A stretch of DNA of 64,000 nt from Typhlomys cinereus (lineage: Eukaryota > Chordata > Mammalia > Rodentia > Platacanthomyidae): NCBI GenBank assembly GCA_023101885.1, contig JALPQD010000303.1, forward strand, positions 2,724,786-2,788,785, read 5' to 3'. Both the position numbers and the translations under genes were made by a program. Below the pieces are notes generated by a model. It had not been told where the DNA came from. It ran no database searches and was given only the letters and a program-made list of their open reading frames with translations. How positions within the stretch are numbered: the stretch's first letter is position 1; every line of letters begins with the position of its first letter. Below are positions 1 to 30,054 of this stretch, piece after piece.

Positions 1-1689
1 AGGATTCCTCCTTCCAGACCCGAGCATGTCAATCTTGTGTCCTCCATGATTCCTTGCCCAGGGATGGGCTGGCCCCCAACTCTGGGGGAAGGGAAAAGGA
101 AGACAGCACAACCTCTCACGTCCCTGAGACAGAAGAGTAAACTGTTGGAGTAAAAACAGTGTGTCCTCCAGCACATCTGGGAAGTAATGCACTCCCAGGA
201 GCCTCCCAAAGCTAAGGATCTCCGTTGTTCATTGCATGGTATAAATGCCCAGGGCAGGAACAGCTTATTGAAGTCTCACCCAGAAAAGAACTTGCCTTAA
301 CTTACTCTCAACAGATGTGCCCCAAAGTTCAGCTTTCATTTGCCAAGTTGGCATCTACAGCTAACTGCAACAACATGTTTTCCTCCACTGCTGCCCTTCT
401 GCCCATCAGAAGGCTTCATCTGACTGCTTCATTTGGGACTTCTCTGGTCAGTTTCTGCCAGGTGATGTAAGCATCTTCTCTGATGACCCATTGTCTATCT
501 GCTCCTTGCTATTTTGTTCTTTTACTTCCATTTGCTATATACTTAATGAACTCACTCATTCAAAACTGAAAGCATGGCTATCATGGATCATTCTCTGGAT
601 GGAATGGGAGACCTAAGGTTGATATCAGAAATCCTCCTCGTTTGCTCTTCCATCTTATTCTTTTGTGGCTCAGTCTCTAATTGGCATGGTTTGAAATGTG
701 TCCCCCACAGTCTCATGTGTTTGGGAAGGTCATGGCACCTTTGAGAGGTAAAGCCTTGCTGGAGGAAGGTGGTCACAGGGGGTGGGCCTTGAGGTAGATT
801 TGTTCCGTCTACTCCAGGAGAAGTTTGCTTTTGTAGTAAGGAGTCAGGCAGCTCTCAGCCTCCAAGATGTCTGGAGTGACATAGCCTGACTCCAGCTTCT
901 GCTATAGAGCCATGCCATGTCCACCATGAAAGACTGTATCTCCCCCTAGAACTGTAAGCTGAATAAATCTCCCCTTCTCCCTTAAGTTGCTTGACTTTGG
1001 GTGCTCTCTCACAGCAACAGAAAAGAGTAACCATTACACTAATTAAACCCAAAACTTGCCTAGATGACTAGTCTGACTAGCCAGCTTGCTCTGAGGCATA
1101 GAATTACAAATGGACCACCACACACACCCAGCATTTCACATGACATCTGGGGATCCAAACTCCTGTCCTTTTGCTTACACAGCAAGGACATTAGCCCCAA
1201 GTCAGTCATCTCCTTACCCCCTATGAGACAAATTTGTGTGTGCAAGTGTTACAGTTAGCCTTCATGTTACCAATAAATTCACAACCAAAGAGCATAAGGA
1301 ACAAAGGGGTTTTATGATTCTTGGTTATAGTTCTTACTCCAACTTGGCAGAAGAGCTCATACCAACACCAAGAGCAGAGGAGACTGGCCACACTATATTT
1401 TAGGGATTGCCAAGAGAGAGAGAAACTTCACTGCCTTCTGCAAGTCTGGCCCAGTATGATGAAGTATACAAAGACTGAACCAACTCTTCTATTCAGGGAA
1501 TGGTGCTACCCACTATGGGCAGAGTCTTCTCACATCAATCAATCTCTTTCAGGCCTGCTCAGGGCTTGCCTCATCTGCTAATTCTTCACACATGTGCCCA
1601 GAGCTCAGCTTTCAATTGTCAAATGGACACCTGTATCTAACTAGGACAACAGGATCACTGGCCAAATGATAAGTGTGTTTGTGAGTTGA

Positions 1690-2340
1690 GTAAATACAAC
1701 CAAATTGTTCAGTTTGTTCCTATTTATTCCTTATACCTGCATGAACTGGGAATGCCTGCCTTTTTTTTTTCACAGCCTCACCAGCACAGTGTGCTGTTAA
1801 ACTTTGTGTTATTTACTGGATCGAAAAGAAAGAAGATAAATTAATTATTTATTTATTGAGACAAGGTGTTGCTATGCTGCCCAGACTGGCTTCAGATTCC
1901 CTGTTCTATTTCAGCCTGGTTTGCCTTCTTCTTACAGGTGAGGTAAATATCTGTCCAAACATTTAGGAGCCATTTGTATCTCCTTTCCCTCAAATTGCCC
2001 ATTTGTAGCTGCAGTCCTATTTTTCTGTTGAGTAGTTGGTTCTTCTATCACCAACTTGAAGAAACTCTTTATGCATAAGGAAGATTAATCCCTGTCTGGT
2101 GAATGAGTTGTATTTTTCCAAGTTCGTGAAATTGAGACAGCCTCTTGTGTATCCTTTTGCTCATTGGTTGTTACATAGTTTTCAGTTTACGTCTAGGATC
2201 ACTTTTTTTTCCTCCATGGATTCTACTACCCTGGGCAGGTCAATGGGTCTTAATTTGGAAAGGTTACAAAAGGCTATAAGGGAATTCATGTTTGTGTCCT
2301 TGGCTTCCTCTCCAGTTTAGCCTGCTACCTTCCTCCTTTA
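1690..2340 (-). mobile_element. Old L1 3'-region remnant, antisense
   Basis: The plus strand reads like the complement of an L1 3' end: a 'cattggttgt' stretch, 'aaactctttatgcataagg' and 'attaatccctgtctggtgaatga'. It is heavily diverged and has no frame. Confidence 0.5.
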
Positions 2341-3379
2341 CTAGTTTGCTGGAAGCACGCCCTTAGTGTTTTAGCTTCATGACACAAAATAACTGACCCA
2401 AGGAACTTAGGGAGAAAGGGTTTAATTGGATCACAATTCCAGGTTACTGTCCATTACAGTGGCAGGAGCTTGAAGCCGTTGGTCACATCACACCCACAAG
2501 CAAGAGCAGAAAGCAACAAATCGATGCATCACACTTGTAGTTCTCAGTTCTCCTCATTCTTATACAGATACAGAGTTCTGTGCTCGTGTCCTCACTCTAC
2601 ATACAGGTGGGCAAGTAGGGATTTAGAATTACCTGGAAGATATATCTGCAGGCATGCCTATGAGAGAGATTTAATAGAGAAACAATTCACACTGAATGTG
2701 GGCTGGTTGCCATGGATGGGATTCCAAACTAAATAAAAGGGGAAAGAGCCAGCAACATGACTCAGTAGGTAAAGGTGCCTTGCCTGCAACACTGACCTTG
2801 ACAAGTGTAGTCTGGGAAACTCAAGAGCAAAACAATAATGTAGAAGAGCAATCCAGGATTGAGTCCCAGACGTCACCTTTGGACCTACACAAGCACACAC
2901 ACTCAAGAGCCTTCTTACATACATGCCAACACAAACACGCAAAACACAAGCACGTGCTTACATATTACATTCACACACTAAAAAAGAGATAGTTGTCCTC
3001 TGACCTCTTCACATATTCTCTCTCTCTCCCCCCTCTCTTTTTCTCTCTCTCAAAAAGGGAAACAGGGAAAAGTGAGCTGCGCACCAGCATCTGTTCTACT
3101 CTGTTTCTTGACTGTGGAACTGGGTAAAAAATACTCGCACTCCTGCCACCTTGACTAGAGCCTAGACTTGCTTTTGATGCTGTACCTTCCGCCTGTGATG
3201 AGACTGTGCCCTGAAACGGTGGACCAAAACAAATTCTTCCCCAAGTTGCTTTTGCTGAGTAACTTTCTATGGTTTGTGCCCTTGGCATCTGTAGCTGACA
3301 TGCAGTCTGCATGCTTAGCACGTGGCTCCTTTCACTGCACATTCTATTCGAGTGTACCACCCATACCATTGTCCGCAGT

Positions 3380-3660
3380 TGTAGCTCACTGCTGTGTGGA
3401 CATAGTCAATCTGTTCATCCATTCCCTTACTGTTGTTTCCCATTTATGGCATTAGTGAATAGCATCGCCGTGATGAACATTTTGGTATAAGTCTCATAGT
3501 GACATAAGCCCTCATTTTTTCTGAGTAAATACCCAAGGGTGGAATGTCAGGGTCATGGGGAAAGTATTTTTGCATTAACAGATATTGGCAGACACCTCGA
3601 AAAGTTATGTAGAAACCTCCAACAATCAAACCTGTGGTACTACAGGTCAATAGAGTAGCT
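3380..3660 (-). mobile_element. Old L1 3'-region remnant, antisense
   Basis: It reads like the complement of the L1 stretch found near the end of many copies: 'gtgaatagcatcgccgtgat', 'agtaaatacccaagggtgga' and a 'gtcatgggg' segment. Its order relative to the 1690-2340 piece does not fit one insertion, so I treat them as separate. Confidence 0.5.
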
Positions 3661-4527
3661 ATCCTTGGAGGGGAGAACTCTTGATTAATGCTGACCACAT
3701 AGATATGCCCACTTTTGGAAAAGACATTGAGCTCTACACACTTATAATGTACATAAGTAATGCTTCAATTACAAATTTATTTCAAAAGTCTAAGGATTTC
3801 AGATCACTGGAAATGGACCAAACTATCTTTCCCAGATAGCCCTAAAACATTTAACTCCACTTGATTTGTCATCTCTATATCTCACCTCTGGTTTATGCCA
3901 GATTTCTACCCTCCTGTCTGACAATAATGTAAAGAAACAAGCACTTGTCTGCTGTGCATCACGCATTCTGCTGGCCCTTGGGAGGGAGCAGCCTATCACC
4001 AGAGACTCGGATACAGCAGGGACACAAATCACCGCAGAGGGCATTGAGACAAGCTTCGCATGGCGTGTTCCTGGCCACTCCCTGCAGATAGTCTCTGTCA
4101 CGGTTTGAGTGTGAACTGTCCCCCCACGGGCTCCGTGTGTTTGAATATTTGGTCCCCAGCTGGTGGCAATGTTTGGGAAGGTGATATAACCTTTAGGAAG
4201 TGGACTCTTGCCTAAGGAGTCGTCACTTGTGGTGAGCCCTGAGGTTTGATAATGCCGTTTCCCAGTTCTGAGTATGTAACAGCCGCCTCCAGCTCCTGTT
4301 ACCACCTTCACTGTGTGTCACCTGCCTGCCGGGATGGACTTTATCCCCTTACATGTAAACCAAATAATAATCTTTTTCTCCCTTAAGTTGTTTGAACAGG
4401 GTATTTTATCTCCGTGGCAGAAGAAGTTTGATCTGCAAGAAAGAATCTTCCTCCAGTTGTATCTAGAAAGGACATATTAGACAGGAGTATTGCAATCAGG
4501 CACAAGAAGGAAGAAGACCTTATTGGG

Positions 4528-4673
4528 CAGAAATGGTAGTAGACTGAACTTCTGGCCTGGAGTATAGAGCCTGGGAAATCCCAGAACAAAGCAGTAAGGA
4601 AGTAGAGCAATCCAGGGTGATTCCCGATGTCACCCTTGGGCCTCCACAAGCATGTGCACTCAAGTGTCCTCTG

Positions 4674-4726
<53 letters not shown>

Positions 4727-4830
4727 TACACATGAACTCGCGCACACACATGCACTCATGCATGCACACACACGCACACTCACACGCACGCACACACACA
4801 TGCACACACACACACACGTAATAAAAAAAA
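4528..4830 (+). mobile_element. SINE body with long (CA)n tail
   Basis: A 5'-truncated copy of the window's common B2-superfamily SINE (cctgggaaatcccagaac, gcaatccaggg, tcacccttgggcctccac), ending in interrupted (CA)n from 4675 to 4817. Confidence 0.6.
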
Positions 4831-5857
4831 AAGGAAAGAAAGAAAGGATGTTTGCCACCTAGACAACTGTCTCACATGTCTTCATCCTAGGGACCACCAA
4901 ACTTTGGTTTTCTCAGTCTTTTTTGTGTGAGGGGTACTATCTCTTCTAGGAAACCCCTTAACCAGGTTGTCCAGGAACCCTGAAAATAACATGGCCTGCT
5001 AATGGCATTCCCAGCAACATCGGAAGTTTCAAGAAAGAATCCATTGTTGGAGTCCAGAAATAGGTGTTTCAAATGATGACTCTGGAGTCACAGTAAAAAT
5101 ATCTACATTTCCCAGGATGCTTTACAGCTCGGTGTGGTCATGTGACTAAACTCTAGTCAATTCTGTAGAAGTGGTTACAGGTGCGACTTTCTTTTCTACT
5201 CTTCTCATTGCAGGGCTGTGGACATAGCACATGTGAACCTCATAATCAAAGTCAACATTTTGGGGATGGAGAAAAGCAAAAGAGAGAGAAGAAGCCCGAG
5301 CCTTGACACCTGGCGACATGATCAAGCCAGGATGGGAGATGAAATCTGGTTGTACTGGAGCCACCGCATCTGTCCTCTGGTTAGAGCAGCCTGACTTGGG
5401 CTCCATTTGACACAGACCTCAGCAAGTCGGAGAGAACAAAGATGCTCTTCTAATCTATTCTAAAAGTTCAACGTGGACTTTGAGAAAGATGCAAAGGGGC
5501 AGTGTCTCTTTTGAAAGAGACAGTGGGAAGAAAGAGGAGATACAGAGGAGAGACAGACACGAGAGGTAATTCAGTTCTCTTCGGGGTCTCCAGAAGCAAT
5601 GCCCTTTGGCCAACCTCTTGCCACCTGTTTTTCCTGGGAGCAAGGGGCTTGGAAGGCACATCACACAAAGTCACACCGTGTTGTTTGCACAGAGCCAACA
5701 GGACCCAACCCTGCCTCTTCACGAAGTCTCAGTCGTCAGACAGAGGCATACACCTCCTTCTGAGTACAGGCGGGTCACCATCAGCTCAGCAGTGTAACAC
5801 AGGACGGAGGACGTGGTCAGCACTGTGATGTAATGTAGGACGGGTCGCTGGTCAGCT

Positions 5858-23179
<17,322 letters not shown>

Positions 23180-23500
23180 TGTGGGTTCTTGGGTGTGCTC
23201 GGTGCCTGAGAGGTCAAGCCGGCCAGCCACACACAGTGGAGTCCCAGGGACACCTTGAAGCACTCAGCCCCAGGGCTCACAAAGCTCAGCTCTTTGACTT
23301 CTCCTTCAGGTTAACCAACCCAACAAGACAGCAGGGCTCCTGAGGATGCTGGGAGGAAGCCACCGTTACACACCAAGAGCCCATATATCTGACTCAGGGC
23401 CGTGCCTAGAAATGTCTTCACTTGGTGTCATGCCCCAGAAAGCCTTCTGCGCTTTGACTCCACCCCAAGTTCTGCTTTCTCCGCCCCTCAAGGACACAAC
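23180..23500 (-). promoter_or_regulatory. Siglec1 5' UTR and proximal promoter region
   Basis: This is the region just upstream of the start codon, placed by position only. I see no clear TATA box. A consensus AP-1 site (TGACTCA) lies at 23390-23396, and a purine-rich GAGGAAG (PU.1-like) is near 23353. Both are common by chance; their link to macrophage expression is inference. Confidence 0.4.
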
Positions 23501-24540
23501 CCCAGAGAAGATGAACAGCTGGTCTCCTCTCCTGCTTCCCTGCGCTGTCCCTGTTACCCACACCAACAGAACTTTGAGCCTGGAAGATCAGGAACTTACT
23601 CCTTGTAACCCCAGGGTATCCAGCAAGCATAATAGCTTTTCCTGAGATTTGTCTCCTGTCTCCACCCTTATCAGCTACCTGTCATAATTAGATATGACTG
23701 AACTTAACCAGAGTGCTAGCGTTGTTCTTTTAAACAGGAGTCTTACTCTGTAGCTCAGGCTTACGTCAAACTCACAGCAATCCTGTTTCGGCCTCTTGAC
23801 AGAATGCGGAATTTTAAGAATTGCACCTGTGCTCAAAACCTCCTGTGACTCCTTACTGCCCATTTGATATGAGGACTCTATTTCTTGCCCCCTGCACCAA
23901 TCCCTTTCTCTGGTCCTCTGGTCCTCCGGAGCCAATCTTTCCTGCTTAGTCACAGGTTCCTTGGCTAGTCAGCTGTTTTTCTCACAAATGATCTTTTCCT
24001 GCTGAATCCCTAGTCTTCAGAGTGCTGCACACACGGGACTTCCCCTCGGGAGCATCTCTGTGTTTGCCTTCTCGGCATCCTGTGAGCACCTATTTCTGAG
24101 TAGCCACGTCTGACAACACGTGTCCCACAGCAGTGCTATGAGCCCATCACTCTGGGATCCCTTCGATGGTCTTTGTGATGTACGGCTAGAGAGGCGACAG
24201 AGAACAATTTAATATGTCAGTGGCACAAGGGCCCAGCACAACACATATCTCACAATCATGAGTTAAGTGTCTATTGTATACCATGTACAAGAAGATAGGC
24301 TCTGTGCCACAGAGCACCGCTGGTGGGGAGAGGTACTGAAAACATTGAGAACAAAATATAGGTGATAATCTTCATGACGTCGATGACATCAAAAATATAG
24401 GCAATAAAAGGAAACATAGGATCTGGACACAGTGGTATGCCTTGTTATCCTAATATTCAAGGGTCTACAGCAGGAAGATCATGAGTTTGAGGCCCGGCTG
24501 GGCAAGGTAGGAAGACCTTGTTTCTAAAAGGAAAAATAGG
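23500..24540. other. Intergenic, no gene seen
   Basis: Upstream flank of Siglec1. One diverged B1-type SINE lies at about 24420-24540. I see no coding exon or recognisable retrocopy. Confidence 0.5.
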
Positions 24541-25259
24541 TAAGATGGATTTCATTAGAATTAAAAACTTGTACATATCAAAAGTACTATTCAGAGAATG
24601 GAAAAAAAGATAATCCATAGAAAATGTTTGCAAATCACTTATAAGGGATTATTATCCAGGATATGTAACGAATTCTGACAACACACTCTCCCTGGGGGAA
24701 AAAAAAAAGCTCAAACCAACTCAGAAATGGACAAAGGGACTTGAATAAACATTTCTCAATGAAGTTATATCAGTGGTCAATAGGCAAATTAAAAATATTC
24801 ATCATTGCTCATTAGGATAATGCAAGTCAACACCACAGTGAGAGGATTGCAGAGGTAGCTCAGTAAGCTGCCGTATAAGTACGAAGACCTGATGCAAATC
24901 CACAGCACTCACGTAAAAACCCAGCACAGACGGGTGACAGTCCCAGTGTGGGTGATAGGGGCAGAGGATTTCTTGAACCTTGCTGGTCAGTCTAGCTGTA
25001 AAAGGCCTTGTTTAAAGGAATAAGGTGAAGAATGACAGATGATCCATATGTACATATAATGGGCATGCATGTACACACACCCCACAGTAAACTTGCAGTT
25101 CATACCCACTATTATGGTAACTAATGATCAAACAAATGAGAAAAAAAAATATTGTGGAGGATATTCAGAAATTGGAACCCTATGCATTGTGAATAGAGGT
25201 GTAAAATGGCTCAGTCACTGTAGAAAGTAGTTTGAGGTTCCTTAGAAAATCAACATAGG

Positions 25260-25512
25260 GAGCTTCAGAGATGGCTCAGGGGTTAAGCCTTTGCCTCACA
25301 AGCAAAAGGACCTGAATTCAGATCCCAGGTCCCATGTAAAAATGTTGGGTAGAAATGACAGAGGCCTGTAATTTTGGCTTTGGAAAGGTGGAGCCTGGGA
25401 AACCCCAAAGTAAAGTAATAAAACAAGATGATTCCCAAAGTCACCCTTAGGCTTCCACAATCACTCACAGAATTCTCTACACACATACCTACACATACGT
25501 ACACACCCATAC

Positions 25513-25555
<43 letters not shown>
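25260..25555 (+). mobile_element. B2-superfamily SINE, A/T-rich subfamily
   Basis: Head 'cagagatggctcaggggtta', body 'gcctgggaaaccccaaagt' and a CA tail. It is inserted in the L1 remnant. Confidence 0.7.
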
Positions 25556-25557
<2 letters not shown>

Positions 25558-25666
25558 AAATCAACCTAGAAAGCTGAGGAAATGGTTTAGTAGTTAAACT
25601 CTTGCTGTGAAAGACTTCCACAATCACTCACACGATTCTCTACACACATACCTACACATATGTACA

Positions 25667-25713
<47 letters not shown>

Positions 25714-25764
25714 AACCTAGAAAGCTGAGAAAATGGTTTACTGGTTAAACTCTTGCTGTGAAAG
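25451..25764. repeat. Tandem duplication of about 155-160 bp
   Basis: Unit 1 (25451-25612) and unit 2 (25613-about 25764) both run from 'cttccacaatcactcaca' through (CA)n to 'tcaacctagaaagctga' and 'aaactcttgctgtgaaag'. They differ by a few substitutions and by CA length. Confidence 0.85.
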
Positions 25765-26037
25765 CAAGAAGAACATGATTCCGATCCTCAGATTCCACAT
25801 AAAATGCCAGATCAGTGTTGCAACTTGCCTGTGATTACAGACCTGGAAAGCATAATATCCAAAACAAGCTGCTAGCCAGACTCGTCCTAGAGTTGAGTTT
25901 TGGGTTTAATTAGTGACCTAGCCTCAAAAAAATAAGGTAGAAAAATAGTCAAGAATGAATGCCAATATCAACCTTGCATCTTCACAGACACACACACGCA
26001 CATCCCTCTCCACATATAGATAAAAATGGGAAGGGGG

Positions 26038-26345
26038 GGCTGGAGAGGTGGCTCAGGGGTTAAGCCTCGGCCTTGCAGGCGGAAGGTCCTCAGTTTGGAT
26101 CCCAGATCCCACGTATAGACGCCAGGCGGAAGCGGGGGCGGCCTGCGTTTCTGGTAGGGCGGAGCCTGTGAATCCCGGGGCAGAAGGAGGTGGAGGCGTC
26201 CATGGTGGTTCGCGAATTCGTCTGTGGTTCTACACATATACAGACACACACACACACACACACACGCGCGCGCACATACACACGCACATGCACACAGTTG
26301 AATAAGTAATAATAATAATAAAAAAAAAAGTAAAAAAAAAAAAAG
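26038..26345 (+). mobile_element. Young, GC-rich B2-superfamily SINE
   Basis: Full-length copy: head 'ggctggagaggtggctcagg', CpG-rich body ('agacgccaggcggaagcgg', 'ggtggttcgcgaattcgtct'), CA tail, AATAA-type repeats and A-run. It is nearly undecayed at CpG sites. Confidence 0.8.
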
Positions 26346-26849
26346 AAAAAAAATGGGAAGGGGGAGTCAACACAGAACTGTGAAATGACCTAGAAATTCT
26401 ACTCATAAATATATAATCTAAAGTATTAGGAGTGGGGACTGAAGCAGACATTTGCACACCAATGTTCGTAGCATTATTTACAGAAGTCAAAAGATGGAAA
26501 GAGCCCAAGCCTATAGATAGAGACATAGACAAGCTAAATGTGGTCTGTTCATACTATGGAATATTAGTCAGCTCTAGGAAGGATGAAATTCTGACACTTG
26601 CCAACTTTGAAAACATTATGTTTAGCAAAATCAGTTACAAAGAAGCAATATTAAATTCTGCGTTGTTTTTATATGAAATATTCAGAAGACACAAATTTCT
26701 AGAGACAATGACAGTTACCAGAGGCTGGAAGAGGAAGGAATCGGGAATTTACTATTTAATGGATACAGATGCTTTTACAATGGATGGTGAGAAAGTTCTG
26801 GAACCAGAGAGTGGTGATGGCTATAGAACGTCATGAGTGAACTTAATTA

Positions 26850-29030
26850 ACCATAGCTCAGTAAATTTTACATTATGTATGTTTCTCACATACACTGCCA
26901 AGTTTGCAATCCTCCAGCTGACTGCTGACTCAGCCATGTGACAGGAAAGCCCAGAGATGCCGGAAGTGGGGACAGGAAACTCATGCCATCTCCCATCTGC
27001 TGCTCATGCCATCTCCCATGAGCTGGTTACCAGGGGCACACCTGAGAGGCTGAGCAGAGTCCAAGACTGAGTCCTAAGTGGCCCCCAAAGTTCCTTAAGC
27101 ACCATGCTTGGGTTCCCCAAGTTTCCCAAGCTGCATCATGGAGAGCAGAGAGGAGATGCCATGGCAGAAATCCTAACAAGGATCTGGTTAGGACAGGGGC
27201 ACACGGCTCCCCAGAGTCTCCAGGCCTCTTGATGAGCTGCTGCAGGCCCTGCAGCATGTTCTTGACTGCTGATAACTGGCCCAGGCTGACTTACCACCTT
27301 GAGGAAAGGCAACCTACTGGGCACATTTGGGTCAGAGTGGCTCCGGGACCCAGAGCCACACAAGGTGTCAGGGCTGGCTACTGTGCAGCCAGGATGTCAG
27401 AGCGCTCTGTTCTCAGTTCCCTGTCCCCAGGAAAAGATGGGGGGATATGGACATCCTGGTATCAGAATAGAACATACAGGAAAACCTTTCTAGAACTACC
27501 CAGGCCATAGGGTGAGCTCATCTCTGCTTGGCCAGCAAGTCACAGAGATCAGTCCCTCTGGAGTCTAGTATTTGGACTCAGTCTGTTCCATTCTAAAGGC
27601 CCAGAGACCTGCCCTGGAAAATGAAAGGGTGGGATAACCCTACCCCTATATGAAAGCCTGGTATGAAGGAAAAAGCGTGGACTTGGTCAGCCTAGTGGGC
27701 TCAGACCCCTCCCTTGGTGACCTCGGGGAGGGAATAATGGCTGTTCTGGAAGGCAGGGAGATCTGTAGCCATACAGAGTCCCTCCCTTTATCATACTCTT
27801 GGGCAGCATATCCTCAGATGCAAAGTCCTAGTGCTTAGTGTTGGAATATACTGAGTCTGGTCTTATCCCTGCCCTAGAGCTCACAGGTGCTGTATTGGAC
27901 TTATCGGGTGGCCTGGCAGTGTCAGGGGAGTCTATATAGACTGCACGTGAGACCAGGTGTCCCAAGACATGTAGGGAGGAATCCCAGTCCAGCAGGAGAT
28001 GAAGGGACCAAAGCGGAGTCACTGCAGGCAGCTTTCTGCAGTATAAGATTCAGTTTCTGTTTCCCGAATGACTGGAACTCCCCACCACCACCACCACCAA
28101 CTTCCCCATCATCTGGAGAGGAAAAGGCCCGGAGTGACGAGGCCAACCAGAGGACACGCAGAAAAAGAAATTGGGCACAACCAACGATCCCAGAAATAGA
28201 TTATCTTAAAATAGAGGAGAGTCTCAAATACAGGCCCAACATCAATTCTGCAAACCATAGAAGCCATAAAAATGTTTACGGCTTTGTTTTGTTTTGTTTC
28301 AAGACAGGATCTCATGTAGCCCAGGATGACCTTGACCTCCCTCTTGCAGCCGAGGATGACCTTGAATTTCTTTCTGATCTTCCCATCTCTGCCTTCCAAA
28401 TGGTGGAGTTCCAGGCTAGGTTGCTATTGTCTGGCTTTGACTGGTGCTCCGAGTTCAGTTTTCCTGCCATTGTGCAAACTGGAGTTTGGGGTCTGCGCCT
28501 GCAGCCAACAGCTCGTGGGCCCTTGCCTCCGTGGAGGCTAGGGGTTCACCAGCCCCTTGGAGTTGGAGGGCACAGAGAAGAAGAGAAGTTAATCTGGTTC
28601 GGAGCACCGCCCAGCCCTCCACGACAGTCTCTATGGGGAGGACTGAAGCCTGCAAGCCTTCTTAGCCCAAAATGGAATTAATGAATTAATTCTGGCTGGG
28701 AGAAGAAAGTTTTAGGAAAAGCTGAAAGAAAATAATGCTCCTAATACACACCTTCGCTGACGTTCCCCTTCATTATTTTGAAACCTAATGGCTTTGTAAA
28801 ATTTCACTGCATGATTCAGGGTATGGGTGAACCCAAGTTTTACATGGGAATTTATGAAATGGTTACTCAAAACACAAAACCAGGAGTTCTTCACTGGGAA
28901 ATACAGAGATGCAGCAGATTGTGGGCCTCAAGAAAAGCTTGATTTAAACTCTCCATGATCTACCACTTTAGAAATACACTTTCTGCTGTGTCCCAGTTTG
29001 AGTCAATCCCTCAACATCCTACCAGGCCCA
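26850..29030. other. Intergenic, no gene recognised
   Basis: Unique-looking sequence with a B1-like piece near 28285-28420. The longest open frame (27887-28681) crosses that piece and matches nothing I know. Confidence 0.5.
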
Positions 29031-30035
29031 AGACTGAAGGAATGGTCCTACTATGTCACCGTGTCACAGCCTATGAGCTGGAAATCTTGGACCAACTAAT
29101 GAGGAAGGAAGCAATGGGAAAGACCATTTGGGTTTTGATTCGAAGAAAAACTAGGGGAAAGAGAAGAGAAACTGGGCTACACATGATAGTGCTCACCTGA
29201 AATCCCAGCACTAAGGAGGATGAGGCAGGAGGATGAAGACCAGCCTGGGCTACACAGTGAGATGGCTACATCAAGACAGAGTGACAGAAAATTAAGTCTC
29301 GAGTCTTGAGAACTGCAGAATAGAATGTCACCAGGCATTTACTTTGGGTCACTGTGATCTGGATACAAGATCCACCCAGATTTGGGGCTTTGAGTCCTCT
29401 TAGAGATGCAAGGCGCAGGGGCCTAATTTTCCTTGTGGGATCTTTACCACGGGACCAAGTGGAATCAGAGTTGCAAGACTGAAAAGAATATGTTCTAGTA
29501 ACTGTTTCTGGAATTGCCTGGAGTGATCACCATCTCTCCCATATGTCAATTGCACATACTGTGTCTGTAAAATTAGCCATGCCTTGGGAAGGCTCCAGTA
29601 TTATAACAGGATCTCATCTGTGGCGGAGGGGGTAGGGGGTGTTCTGTGGTCTTGATTTTGCTTCTTTGTTTTTCTTTAGACAGGGTTTCACTCTGTGGCT
29701 TTGACCTTGAGGCCTTCCTGTCTCAGCCTCCTGAGTGCTGGAGATGCAGGTGTGTGCTATCGTGCCTGGTTTGCTGATGCAGGTGTGTGGTATTGTGCCT
29801 GAGCTGTTTGGTCCTTTTTCTCTTCTGCTTCAAGGGAGGAAAGGAGAATGTAGAGTGTAGAACGGCCTGGATATTAGAGCCCCTGTGTTCTCCACAATAA
29901 GGACCTGTTTCTTTGGAGGTCCTCGTAATATTCAGACAGTAGTGGGCCACATGGAAACTATCAGAGGACTTGGAGAATGCTTTCATCTGATGTTTTCCAA
30001 TCTCTGTCTGGGCTGATAAGCCTGGATGGAATTGT
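29031..30035 (+). repeat. Left arm of a 1-kb inverted repeat
   Basis: The reverse complement of this arm matches about 32335-33295 over its whole length, roughly 85-90% by eye, with several indels. Both arms carry the same B1-type SINEs and the same internal 'gatgcaggtgtgtg' duplication, so the SINEs predate the duplication. Confidence 0.9.
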
Positions 30036-30054
30036 TTCCTTCCCGGTCACAAAG

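Larger units (their letters stand above)
1..5857. other. 3' flank of Siglec1, mostly old repeats
   Basis: The part nearest 5857 must include the Siglec1 3' UTR, but I found no AATAAA on the minus strand within about 1.5 kb, so its end is open. The rest holds repeats with AATAAA-containing ends (about 220-470, 690-1035, 1255-1650, 3105-3320, 4095-4410), L1-like antisense remnants (about 1690-2340, 3380-3660) and SINE pieces (1060-1250, 2745-2990, 4528-4830). No coding exon was recognised. Confidence 0.6.
24540..26850 (+). mobile_element. Old L1 3'-region remnant, split by SINEs
   Basis: Three L1 pieces read in order on the plus strand: about 24540-24842 (contains 'cagaaatggacaaagggact' and 'aaacatttctcaatgaagtt'), about 25080-25258 ('cagaaattggaaccctatgc', 'tgtaaaatggctcag') and about 26370-26850 ('ctatggaatattagtcagc', 'gaaggatgaaattctgacac'). 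Inserted SINEs separate them (24843-25075, 25260-25555, about 25718-26010, 26038-26345). All are heavily diverged; the open frame at 26432-26836 lies within the remnant and is not a gene. Confidence 0.7.

Noticed and set aside
4383..4862. Long frames of Cys-Val or His-Thr repeats
   Set aside because: They are translations of (CA)n/(TG)n microsatellite DNA, as are those at 7045-7464, 10687-11169, 26090-26305 and 56513-56860.
26432..26836. 134-codon frame
   Set aside because: It lies within an old L1 3' remnant.
27887..28681. 264-codon open frame on the plus strand
   Set aside because: It crosses a B1-like repeat, has low-complexity Pro runs and resembles no family I know; probably chance.
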